Source of the DNA: Phycisphaera sp.
GTDB taxonomy: Bacteria; Planctomycetota; Phycisphaerae; Phycisphaerales; UBA1924
Assembly: GCA_025916675.1 (NCBI GenBank)
Contig: CP098402.1
Location: 3,529,205-3,593,204, forward strand
Reading direction: 5' to 3'
Length of the DNA stretch: 64,000 nucleotides
A model generated the notes under the pieces. The model had not been told where the DNA came from, did not search any database, and saw only the letters and a program-made list of their open reading frames with translations. Below are positions 37,274 to 44,434 of this stretch, in pieces (position 1 is the stretch's first letter; every line of letters begins with the position of its first letter). Both the position numbers and the translations under genes were made by a program.

Positions 37274-37869
37274 CGTGTCGCCTCCTGCGCCGCGCCGTCG
37301 CGCGACAGCAACTCAGTCAGGGCCTTGGGGTAGGCCCGGCATTCCAACTCGAACACACGCGCGGCAAGGGAATCAACCGTGTCGCCCGGCAACACCGGGC
37401 AGCGCTCCTGCAGCACGATGGGCCCCGTGTCGTACTCGGCATCGCACACGTGCACCGTGCAGCCGCTCTCGGTCTCGCCCGCGTCGAGCACGGCCCGGTG
37501 CACACGATCGCCGTACATGCCAGGGCCGCCGAACTTGGGCAGCAGCGCGGGGTGGATGTTCACGATCCTGCCGGCGAGCTCGTCGGGCACGTCGATGCGT
37601 TGCAGGTAGCCGCACAAGACGACCCATGACGCGCCGTGCGCGCGCACGAGTCCGAGCAGTTCTTGGGCTGGGATCATGCCGCGAATGATCTCGGTTTGCA
37701 GGCCTCGCGCTTCTGCTCGCTCGGCTCCCGCGCAAGGCCTCGACGCGACCACGCCGGCAACCCGGGCGTGCAACGCGCCCGCCTCGATCGCGTCGAGCAG
37801 GTTCAGCAGCGTGCGGCCGCCCCCGCTGAGCAGGGCCAGCAGCCTTGGGGCCTCGCGTTGGTCGCCCAT
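37270..37869 (-). CDS. purN: phosphoribosylglycinamide formyltransferase (GAR transformylase)
   Basis: 199 residues. GAR-transformylase motifs are present: GGGRTLLNLLDAI (N-terminal phosphate loop), NIHPALLPKFGGPGMYG with the catalytic Asn-His pair (about 103-105), HRAVLDAGETESGCTVHVCDAEYDTGPI including the catalytic Asp (near 147). It uses 10-formyl-THF in the third step of purine biosynthesis. It is followed by the DUF1570-type gene with a 4-bp overlap. No other pur gene is nearby. Confidence 0.95.
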   Translation of the reverse strand: MGDQREAPRLLALLSGGGRTLLNLLDAIEAGALHARVAGVVASRPCAGAERAEARGLQTEIIRGMIPAQELLGLVRAHGASWVVLCGYLQRIDVPDELAGRIVNIHPALLPKFGGPGMYGDRVHRAVLDAGETESGCTVHVCDAEYDTGPIVLQERCPVLPGDTVDSLAARVFELECRAYPKALTELLSRDGAAQEATR

Positions 37870-37901
37870 GGGTGTCTCCTGCGTGTTCTACCGGCCGGCG
37901 G

Positions 37902-38378
37902 TCATTGGGCTGAGGCTGGGTCGGCAGGCGGCTTGGCCGGCAAATGGGCCGTGGGGGGGCTGTCCATCGGCACGGGCCGCCCATCGGGCCCGATCGCCAC
38001 CATGGTCAGTTGCGCCTCGGTCACGCGGACGGTTTCACCGCCCTCGTACCGCTCGGCCTCCACCCGCACCTCCACGGTGGCGCTGCTGGTGCCGGTGCGG
38101 GTCGTGCGCGTCAGGCAGGTCACCAGGTCGCCCACGTGGACGGGCTGGCTGAACTCGACCTTGTCGACGCTGGCGGTCACCCAGCGGTGGACGCCGTGGC
38201 GGCGGGCCTCGACGAAGGCCGCCTGGTCGATCGCGCTGAGAATCACCCCGCCGAAGATCGTGCCGTACTGGTTGGTGTCCCTGGGCATCGCCATGATGCG
38301 CAGGCTGCACGCCCAACCCTTGTTCTCGCTCGGGGTCGGGGCGCTCGGGGTTGGTTGGGGTGTGGGGTTGGTCACCAT
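37902..38378 (-). CDS. acyl-CoA thioesterase (hotdog fold)
   Basis: 158 residues. It has one hotdog domain with the thioesterase signature NQYGTIFGGVILSAIDQAAFVEA; the Asp in the central helix is the expected catalytic residue. Then SVDKVEFSQPVHVGDLVTCLT follows as in the YciA/BFIT-like subgroup. It probably hydrolyses medium or long acyl-CoA. The Pro-rich segment before GWACSLRI is disordered. The start is ATG 38376-38378; a longer TTG-started version would overlap the divergent promoter region. Confidence 0.85.
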   Translation of the reverse strand: MVTNPTPQPTPSAPTPSENKGWACSLRIMAMPRDTNQYGTIFGGVILSAIDQAAFVEARRHGVHRWVTASVDKVEFSQPVHVGDLVTCLTRTTRTGTSSATVEVRVEAERYEGGETVRVTEAQLTMVAIGPDGRPVPMDSPPTAHLPAKPPADPASAQ

Positions 38379-38416
38379 CACAAGGTTAGGGGCACGCCGG
38401 GCCCGTACCATTGGCC

Positions 38417-39133
38417 ATGACACAAGCCCCCACGAACACCCAAGCGTGCGATAGCCAGGCCGGCCCGATGTCAGGTCCGATGTGCCGCCAGCTCGAGGTC
38501 GCCCCCGTCGAGGCCCTGGCCGCCATGGACTGGCCCGACCTCGTCCGCCGCTTCGCGGTGTCGGTCGAGTGGTTCGACCCCCGCATGTTCCACCTGCCCG
38601 AGCAGGATCTCGACACGCCCTTCAAGCCAGAGGCCGCGGCGGGCCTGCTCCCCATCCGGGCCCTGGTGACCCACCTGGCCGACTGTGAGATGGTGTGGCT
38701 GCACCGCATCCGCCGGGCCGTGGCCGAGCAGACCCCCATGCTGGCCAACTTCGACCACGACGCCTTCCTCGACGGGCCGCTCTACGGCCGGGGCACCCGC
38801 AGCGGCGTGACCAGCGCCCCGCCGGTGGCCGGCTCGGTGGCCGTGCTGCACACCATGCGCCGCTGGGCGCTCGACTGGCTGTTCGACATGGACGAGGCAA
38901 CCCAGAACCGCAGCGCCATGCACCCCGAACGGGGAAGCATGACCGTGCGCGACATGCTGGCGACCACGACCTGGCACCTGGAGCACCACGCGAAGCTTCT
39001 CAATGCCAAGATCGAGCACCTGCTCGGGCCTCTGACCGAGGCCCCGCCGATGGCCAATATTCCCGAGGGCGGCTGCGGCCCGGGCTGCGGGTGCGCATCG
39101 AAGCAAGCCGGTGGAGGCGATGCCCAGAGCTAA
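38417..39133 (+). CDS. DinB-family protein with Cys-rich C-terminal tail
   Basis: 238 residues, four-helix DinB superfamily: LLPIRALVTHLADCEMVWLHRIRR (first His), then TVRDMLATTTWHLEHHAKLLNAKIEHL with the two C-terminal metal-ligand histidines. The tail GGCGPGCGCASK holds three closely spaced cysteines, unusual for this family, and could be a second metal site. Function unknown. The ATG at 38417 is preferred; the upstream TTG has no SD. The stop overlaps the start of the following lipoprotein gene. Confidence 0.78.
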   Translation: MTQAPTNTQACDSQAGPMSGPMCRQLEVAPVEALAAMDWPDLVRRFAVSVEWFDPRMFHLPEQDLDTPFKPEAAAGLLPIRALVTHLADCEMVWLHRIRRAVAEQTPMLANFDHDAFLDGPLYGRGTRSGVTSAPPVAGSVAVLHTMRRWALDWLFDMDEATQNRSAMHPERGSMTVRDMLATTTWHLEHHAKLLNAKIEHLLGPLTEAPPMANIPEGGCGPGCGCASKQAGGGDAQS

Positions 39134-39707
39134 CGCGATCATCCTGGGATTCTCGATGCTGGCGCTCGGTGGCTGCCAGGAGGTGGTCCTGAACGAGACG
39201 CCCAAGAACGACCTGTTCGGCCGGCTCAACGGCTCGCCCAGCAGCCGCGCGGCCCGGGTCTCGCCCGACGCCCGCCAAGCGATCGATCCCGACTTGCAGA
39301 CCCCCATCCGCGAGGAGCTACCCGACGGCGAGATCGTCCTGCGGTCTCGCACCGCCCGCGACCTGATGGCCCACATCCAGCGGGCCCTGACCCATCGCGA
39401 GCGGGACCTGGAGCGCGAGCTGTTCACCGAGCACCTGCTCAGCGACATGACCTGGGCCGAGTACGAGGCCCGGGGGCTGCCCCCAGAGCAGGCCTACGAG
39501 ACCCTGCTGGCCCACCGCGACGACGTGCTGCTGCTGTTCAACCGCATCGGCCCGCTAGCCGAGAATTCGCCCCAGGTCATCATGCGGTCGCTGGGCAACA
39601 ACGTGATCCGCCTCCAGGTGACCGGCATGGCCAGGGAGGGCCTCCGCTGGACCTTCATGGACATGGTCATGGAGGGCGGCAATTGGCGGCTGCGGTGGTT
39701 CGGGTAG
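39120..39707 (+). CDS. lipoprotein of unknown function
   Basis: 195 residues. Signal peptide with lipobox LALGGC (Cys about 19). The mature part is mostly helical, with an internal TAYE-like SNTF2-like segment, FNRIGPLAENSPQVIMRSLGNNVIRLQVTG, and a Trp-rich C-terminus (GNWRLRWFG). A GTG nine bases upstream is an alternative start; GGAGG lies too close to the ATG to decide. The last part of the DinB gene overlaps the first codons. Confidence 0.6.
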   Translation: MPRANAIILGFSMLALGGCQEVVLNETPKNDLFGRLNGSPSSRAARVSPDARQAIDPDLQTPIREELPDGEIVLRSRTARDLMAHIQRALTHRERDLERELFTEHLLSDMTWAEYEARGLPPEQAYETLLAHRDDVLLLFNRIGPLAENSPQVIMRSLGNNVIRLQVTGMAREGLRWTFMDMVMEGGNWRLRWFG

Positions 39708-39710
39708 GGC

Positions 39711-39740
39711 TGGACCCGGCTGAGGCCGGCGGGCTATGAT
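39711..39740 (+). promoter_or_regulatory. candidate promoter for rpsO
   Basis: TGGACC (39711-39716) resembles a -35 box and TATGAT (39735-39740) a -10 box, with an 18-bp spacer, about 85 bp upstream of rpsO. Based on pattern alone. Confidence 0.5.
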
Positions 39741-39825
39741 CTGGGCTGTGGCGGATGCCGGCGTGGCCGGCACCGTGTGGTGGTGGCAATCGAGTCCTTA
39801 CTGAGAATCGGAGAGGCCAGCGTTT

Positions 39826-40095
39826 ATGGCAATCGAACCCGCGGTCAAGCAAGAGGTCATCGGCGAGCACGGACGGCACGAGGGCGATACGGGCTCTCCG
39901 GAGGTCCAGATCGCGATCCTGACCAGCCGCATCAAGGAACTCTCCAGCCACCTGCGTGAGCACCGCCACGACTTCCACAGCCGTCGCGGGCTGATCCTGA
40001 TGGTGGGCAAGCGCAACCGCCTGCTCCGCTACCTGAACAGGACCAACCACGACAGCTACAAGGCCCTCATCAAGAAGCTGGGCCTGCGCAAGTAA
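39826..40095 (+). CDS. rpsO: 30S ribosomal protein S15
   Basis: 89 residues, exactly the usual length. Family blocks include [32 protein letters not shown] (residues about 8-40) and [35 protein letters not shown] at the end. S15 binds the 16S three-way junction early in 30S assembly and often represses its own mRNA. GGAGAGG lies about ten bases before the ATG. It is followed after about 390 bp by pnp, the same order as in E. coli. Confidence 0.98.
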   Translation: MAIEPAVKQEVIGEHGRHEGDTGSPEVQIAILTSRIKELSSHLREHRHDFHSRRGLILMVGKRNRLLRYLNRTNHDSYKALIKKLGLRK

Positions 40096-40111
40096 AATAG
40101 GTTTCGTGCGT

Positions 40112-40151
40112 ACAAAGCCCCGTGTGTTGGAATTCGGAGGGCTTTGTCGTT
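40112..40151 (+). terminator. rho-independent terminator or attenuator after rpsO
   Basis: A perfect 9-bp stem, ACAAAGCCC (40112-40120) paired with GGGCTTTGT (40139-40147), is closed by an 18-base loop and followed by CGTTTT. The position, 17 bp after the rpsO stop, suits partial termination between rpsO and pnp. The T-run is interrupted, so read-through is likely. Confidence 0.6.
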
Positions 40152-40485
40152 TTGAGGCATTCCCGGGGCGGGCCCGGCGCATGGGCGTCGGGGAAAGAGG
40201 CCGTCCCGTTCCGACAACCCGGGCCACGCGTGCCGAGCCTCGGAAGGCTTGGCGGGCCCGTCCACAGCGAGGGCTTCGGAAGGCCGAGGAGCAGTCGGCG
40301 CGATGCAGTTTGTGGTGGAAGCCACGAATGGGAACTGCCTTACGTCCTCTGCCCCTTCCTTCTGAGCCACACTCTCCCCTCGCGGCCGATGCGATGCTGG
40401 CCTTTTCCAGCAGCCTCGGCGGTTGGCTTTTTCCCGAGCCGGCGGTCGATTCCGACTCTCGGCTTCTACCCACAGGGGTTTTCAA
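40152..40485 (+). other. structured leader upstream of pnp, no gene seen
   Basis: I find no convincing coding region here; a 131-codon open frame across the area has no SD and only low-complexity composition. A strong hairpin lies at 40232-40253 (GCCGAGCC, loop TCGGAA, GGCTTGGC), flanked by an outer GGGCC/GGCCC stem. A second CTTCGGAAGGC element follows about 20 bp later. In E. coli PNPase represses its own mRNA through an RNase III-cut leader hairpin. The position here suggests similar autoregulation, by analogy only. Confidence 0.45.
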
Positions 40486-42870
40486 ATGGCAGATGTTGTG
40501 ATTTCCGAGCAGATCAAGGTCGAGCGCGAGATCGCCGGCCGCATGATGTCGATCGAGACCGGCGTGGTGGCACGCCTGGCCTCGTCGGCGGTCATCCTGC
40601 GGTACGGCGGCAGCGCCGTGCTGGCCACCGTGGTGCGGGCCGACGCCCGCGAGGGGCTGGACTTCTTCCCCATGCAGGTGGACTACCGCGAGAAGCTGAC
40701 TGCCGCGGGCAAGTTCCCCGGCGGCTTCCGCAAGCGTGAGGGCCCGCCCAGCGAGAAAGAAATCCTCACGATGCGGATGATCGATCGCCCGATCCGCCCG
40801 CTGTTCCCCGACGGGTTCATCGAGGAGATCCAGATCCAGTGCTGGGTCATGAGCCACGACGGCGAGAACGACACCGACGTGCTGGCCTCGGTCGCCGCGT
40901 CGGCCGCCCTGGCCATCAGCGATGCGCCCTTCGAGGGGCCCATCGCCACGGTTCGGGTTGGCCGTGTGCACACCGACGACGGCCCGACCCTGGTGGCCAA
41001 CCCGACCGCCAGCCAGATGGACTACTCCGACCTGGACATGGTGCTCAGCGGCCACGCCGACGGCATCAACATGATCGAGGTCGGCGCCGCCGAGGTGGGC
41101 GAGGACGACATGCTCGACGCGATCGAGTTTGGCCAGGGCGTCATCGACGATATGCTCGTGCTGATCGACGACCTGGTGGCCGAGGCCGGCCAGGAGAAGC
41201 GCCCGGGCAACCTGGTGCTGCCGACCGACGACGTCATCGCGACCGTCGAGAAGGCCGCCAAGGCCAAGATGCTCAAGGCCCGCCAGATCATGGGCAAGCA
41301 CGACCGCGGCGCTGCCGTCCGCGAGCTGCGCGACGAGGTGCTCGAGAAGCATTTCCAGATCGTGGAAGACGGCACGCCCGGCGAGCACATCACGTCGGTC
41401 AAGCGCCGTGCGATGGCCAAGGAGGCCTTCCGCACGCTCGAGAAGAAGTGTGCCCGGCAGTTGCTGGTCGACAAGGGCATCCGCGCCGATGGCCGCGACC
41501 TCGAAGAGCTGCGTCCGATCTTCGGCCAGGTGAACTATTTCGAGCGCACCCACGGCTCGGCGCTCTTCCAGCGCGGCGAGACCCAGAGCATCGTGAGCTG
41601 CACGCTGGGCACCGGCAAGGACGCCCAGATCGTCGACGGCCTGATGCCCGAGTACTCCAAGAAGTTCACGCTGCACTACAACTTCCCGCCCTTCTGCGTG
41701 GGCGAGGCCCGCCGCATCATGGGCCCGGGCCGCCGCGAGATCGGCCACGGCGCACTCGCCGAGCGCAGCCTGCTGGGCATCCTGCCCGGGCCCGACGAGT
41801 TCCCCTACACCGTTCGCCTGGTCAGCGACATCACCGAGAGCAACGGCTCGTCGTCGATGGCGTCGATCTGCGGCGGTTGCCTTGCGCTCATGGACGCCGG
41901 CGTGCCCATCCTGGGCACCTGCGCCGGCATCTCGGTCGGCCGCGTGACCGACGAGAAGGGCGGCAGCGAGACCTACATCACTGACATCATCGGCGAGGAA
42001 GACTTCTTCGGCGACATGGACTTCAAGGTCGCCGGCACCCGCGAGGGCATCACGGGCATCCAGCTCGACCTCAAGGCTCGCGGCCTGGTGATCGACCAGA
42101 TCGAGCGCATCTTCGAGCAGGCCCGCGAGGCCCGCATCGAGATCATCGACATCATGGAAGAGGTGATCGAAGCGCCGCGCGACGACATCTCCAAGTTCGC
42201 CCCGCGCATCGAGACCGTGAAGATCAACCCCGAGAAGATCGGCAAGCTGATCGGCCCGGGCGGCAAGACCATCCGCGCCATCCAGGAGCGGTGGGGCGTG
42301 CAGGTCGACGTGGCCGAGGACGGCACCGTGTCGGTCGCTTCGACCGACGCCGAGGGTCTGGCCGGCGCGAAGCAGGAGATCGAGGCACTCGGCGAAGAGA
42401 TCAAGGTCGGCTCGATCTACACCGGCAAGGTCGTGAGCGTGCGCGACTTCGGCGCGTTCATCGAGATCGCGGCTGGCACCGATGGCATGTGCCACATCAG
42501 CGAGCTCAAGGACGGCTACGTCGAGAAGGTGACCGACGTGGTGAACGTGGGCGACGAGGTCACCGTGAAGGTGATCCTCGTCGACGACCAGGGCCGCATC
42601 AAGCTCAGCCGCAAGCAGGCGCTGCCGCCCGAGGAGCGTGGTGGCGACGACGATGACGATGGCGAGCGCGGAGAACGCGGCGACCGGGGTGATCGTGGCT
42701 CGCGTGGCGAGGGCAGAGGCGATCGCAACCGCGACGGCGGAGGCCGCGGCGGACGTGGTGGCCGGGATCGCGATCGAGACGGCAACCGAGACGGCAACCG
42801 CGATGGTGGCCGGGACGGCGAGCGGCGGCCCAAGCGCCGTGGCGGCCGGAGGCCGGCTTCGGTCGAGTAG
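40486..42870 (+). CDS. pnp: polyribonucleotide nucleotidyltransferase (PNPase) with RG/RD-rich tail
   Basis: 794 residues in canonical order: two RNase PH domains (about 10-140 and 330-550) with a helical linker, a KH domain (IGKLIGPGGKTIRAIQE, about 580-600) and an S1 domain (GSIYTGKVVSVRDFGAFIEI, about 640-710). It then has a roughly 90-residue tail rich in Arg, Gly and Asp, absent from most PNPases. The enzyme phosphorolytically degrades RNA from the 3' end. The ATG at 40486 begins the conserved VVISEQIKVE start. It is followed by a strong terminator at 42911. Confidence 0.98.
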   Translation: MADVVISEQIKVEREIAGRMMSIETGVVARLASSAVILRYGGSAVLATVVRADAREGLDFFPMQVDYREKLTAAGKFPGGFRKREGPPSEKEILTMRMIDRPIRPLFPDGFIEEIQIQCWVMSHDGENDTDVLASVAASAALAISDAPFEGPIATVRVGRVHTDDGPTLVANPTASQMDYSDLDMVLSGHADGINMIEVGAAEVGEDDMLDAIEFGQGVIDDMLVLIDDLVAEAGQEKRPGNLVLPTDDVIATVEKAAKAKMLKARQIMGKHDRGAAVRELRDEVLEKHFQIVEDGTPGEHITSVKRRAMAKEAFRTLEKKCARQLLVDKGIRADGRDLEELRPIFGQVNYFERTHGSALFQRGETQSIVSCTLGTGKDAQIVDGLMPEYSKKFTLHYNFPPFCVGEARRIMGPGRREIGHGALAERSLLGILPGPDEFPYTVRLVSDITESNGSSSMASICGGCLALMDAGVPILGTCAGISVGRVTDEKGGSETYITDIIGEEDFFGDMDFKVAGTREGITGIQLDLKARGLVIDQIERIFEQAREARIEIIDIMEEVIEAPRDDISKFAPRIETVKINPEKIGKLIGPGGKTIRAIQERWGVQVDVAEDGTVSVASTDAEGLAGAKQEIEALGEEIKVGSIYTGKVVSVRDFGAFIEIAAGTDGMCHISELKDGYVEKVTDVVNVGDEVTVKVILVDDQGRIKLSRKQALPPEERGGDDDDDGERGERGDRGDRGSRGEGRGDRNRDGGGRGGRGGRDRDRDGNRDGNRDGGRDGERRPKRRGGRRPASVE

Positions 42871-42910
42871 GCAAGAGCCGAGAACCGACCAGGGTTCTGA
42901 ATGAATCGTG

Positions 42911-42937
42911 AAAACGCCAGCTAGCGCTGGCGTTTTT
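42911..42937 (+). terminator. strong rho-independent terminator after pnp
   Basis: A perfect 11-bp inverted repeat AAAACGCCAGC / GCTGGCGTTTT with a four-base TAGC loop, ending in TTTTT. It lies 41 bp after the pnp stop. Because the stem starts with AAAA, it could also work on the other strand. Confidence 0.93.
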
Positions 42938-43007
42938 GGTTTATGTATGGCATTTCGATTATCCCCAAAACGAGGGAATCAAGCCATTTAATACATATTT
43001 TGTACGG

Positions 43008-43013
43008 TATAAT
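43008..43013 (+). promoter_or_regulatory. candidate -10 box for the cold-shock gene
   Basis: A perfect TATAAT occurs in a locally AT-rich stretch that is unusual for this genome. No good -35 is seen 16-18 bp upstream. If it is used, the transcript has a leader of roughly 180 nt. Confidence 0.45.
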
Positions 43014-43201
43014 TCCACTATCTACGGTGAAAGTTCTGCTAACTTGGGTGCCATTGGTAGAAATAGCGTCACGAAAGTATCCGGTTTCCGGTAAACTGGG
43101 TAAAGACCCGGCTCGGGCTGGCCATGGTTGGCCCGATTGCATGCCGTTCCGAATTCCCGCGACGTGGGGTAGTTTGCGGGTAGGGCGGTGGAGTGGCGGC
43201 C
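43014..43201 (+). other. long 5' leader of the cold-shock gene
   Basis: A non-coding stretch with a stem at 43114-43135 (CGGGCTGGCC/GGTTGGCCCG, three G-U pairs). GGAG at 43190-43193 serves as SD, eight bases before the ATG. Long structured leaders are typical of cspA-type temperature-responsive mRNAs; function here is inferred. The region from 42938 to 43007 upstream holds no gene. Confidence 0.45.
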
Positions 43202-43483
43202 ATGTCCGAACAACCGACCGACACGCTGGTGGGTGTCGAGGGCGAAGTGAAGTGGTTTGATGCTCGCAAGGGCTTTGGCTTCATTATCGGCCCCGATCAG
43301 CAGGACGTGATGGTGCACTACTCGGTGATCAACGGCCCGGGCTACCGCTCGTTGCGCGATGGCACCACCGTGGAGTACGACGCGAAACGAACCGAGCGGG
43401 GTTGGAAGGCCACCCGCGTGGTGCGGCTTAGTTCTGTAGAGACGCCCAAGCATCGGTCGGCCCCGCGTACACCCAGGCAGTGA
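43202..43483 (+). CDS. cold-shock domain protein (CspA family)
   Basis: 93 residues with one cold-shock domain. RNP1 is KGFGFI and RNP2 is VMVHYS, both with intact aromatic residues, in the frame GEVKWFDARKGFGFIIGPD...DVMVHYSVINGPGYRSLRDGTTVEYD. Short N- and C-terminal extensions (ending in Lys/Arg/Pro-rich residues) make it longer than the 67-residue E. coli CspA. It would bind single-stranded RNA and prevent structure at low temperature. ATG 43202 is chosen over a GTG at 43193 because GGAG is eight bases ahead. Confidence 0.93.
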   Translation: MSEQPTDTLVGVEGEVKWFDARKGFGFIIGPDQQDVMVHYSVINGPGYRSLRDGTTVEYDAKRTERGWKATRVVRLSSVETPKHRSAPRTPRQ

Positions 43484-43519
43484 GCCGCGCCCGATCGCTC
43501 GCGCAACTATGCTCTGCCC

Positions 43520-44374
43520 ATGGCGATGGAGCCGTGGGGCACGACCCTGACCAACACGATCGCCGGCTTTGGTGCCGGCTTGCTCGTAGCCGCCTGTGCG
43601 GGCTGGTGGGCGACGCGCGTGCTCATGCGCCGGGCGCGGCAGGCCGAGGGCCGGGCGCGTGCCGCCGAACACTTGGCCGAGATCGGTGCGATGACTGGCG
43701 GTTTGGCGCACGAGATCAAGAATCCGCTCTCGACCATCGGGATGAACGCGCAATTACTGGCCGAGGCTGCGGAGGAGTTGCCGACCGTCGATGAGCAACA
43801 GCGGGGCCGCCTCGTGCGCCGGGCGGGCACGCTCAAGCGTGAGGTCGAGCGATTGGGGGACATCCTCAGCGACTTCCTCGATTTTGCGGGCGAGTTGCGG
43901 TTGGCACCGGTTCGTGTCGACCTGAACCGGCTCGTGGAGGAACTCGGCGACTTCTTTCTACCTCAGGCCGAGAGCAAAGGCGTGCGGCTGCGTGTCGAAT
44001 TGGCCCCCGACCCGGCGTGGGCGAACGTTGATGCGCCGCGCCTCAAGCAGGCGGTGCTGAACCTGATGCTCAATGCCACGCAAGCGATGGCTGCCGCGTC
44101 AGAGGAGGGGGTGCCGAAGGAACTCATGCTCCGCGTCCGCCACCATGCGCGCGACGGCCGGGTCGAGGTCCATGTGACCGACACCGGGCCGGGCATGGAC
44201 GACGAAACCGCCGAACGAATCTTCCATCCGTACTTCACGACCAAGGCCGGCGGCACGGGCCTGGGCCTGCCGACGAGCCGGCGGATCATCCAGGCGAGCG
44301 GGGGCGAGATGAGTTTCACGAGCGAAGTCGGGCGGGGGACGGACTTTGTGATTGCGTTGCCGGCGGTGGAGTGA
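43520..44374 (+). CDS. orphan sensor histidine kinase
   Basis: 284 residues. One membrane helix near the start (about 10-35), a HisKA dimerisation domain with H64 in GGLAHEIKNPLS, and an HATPase_c domain with N-box NLMLNATQAM, G1 DTGPGMDDE and G2 GGTGLGLPTSRRI. The periplasmic part is minimal, so sensing is likely through the membrane or a partner. No response regulator gene is adjacent. It is convergent with the ankyrin gene, 60 bp away. Confidence 0.9.
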   Translation: MAMEPWGTTLTNTIAGFGAGLLVAACAGWWATRVLMRRARQAEGRARAAEHLAEIGAMTGGLAHEIKNPLSTIGMNAQLLAEAAEELPTVDEQQRGRLVRRAGTLKREVERLGDILSDFLDFAGELRLAPVRVDLNRLVEELGDFFLPQAESKGVRLRVELAPDPAWANVDAPRLKQAVLNLMLNATQAMAAASEEGVPKELMLRVRHHARDGRVEVHVTDTGPGMDDETAERIFHPYFTTKAGGTGLGLPTSRRIIQASGGEMSFTSEVGRGTDFVIALPAVE

Positions 44375-44434
44375 GCTCGCAATAACCCACAGTAGCTATC
44401 GAAGCACATGACCAAGCAGGATTGCGGATCCGAT

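Noticed and set aside
40106-40501. 131-codon open frame in the pnp leader
   Set aside because: No SD, Arg/Pro-rich, overlaps the pnp start; a structured leader is the better reading.
39667-42495. 942-codon open frame antisense to pnp and rpsO
   Set aside because: Antisense of two certain genes; no motif.
42640-42860. Repeats in the pnp 3' end that resemble short tandem DNA repeats
   Set aside because: They are in frame and encode the RG/RD tail; no spacer-repeat arrangement of CRISPR type.
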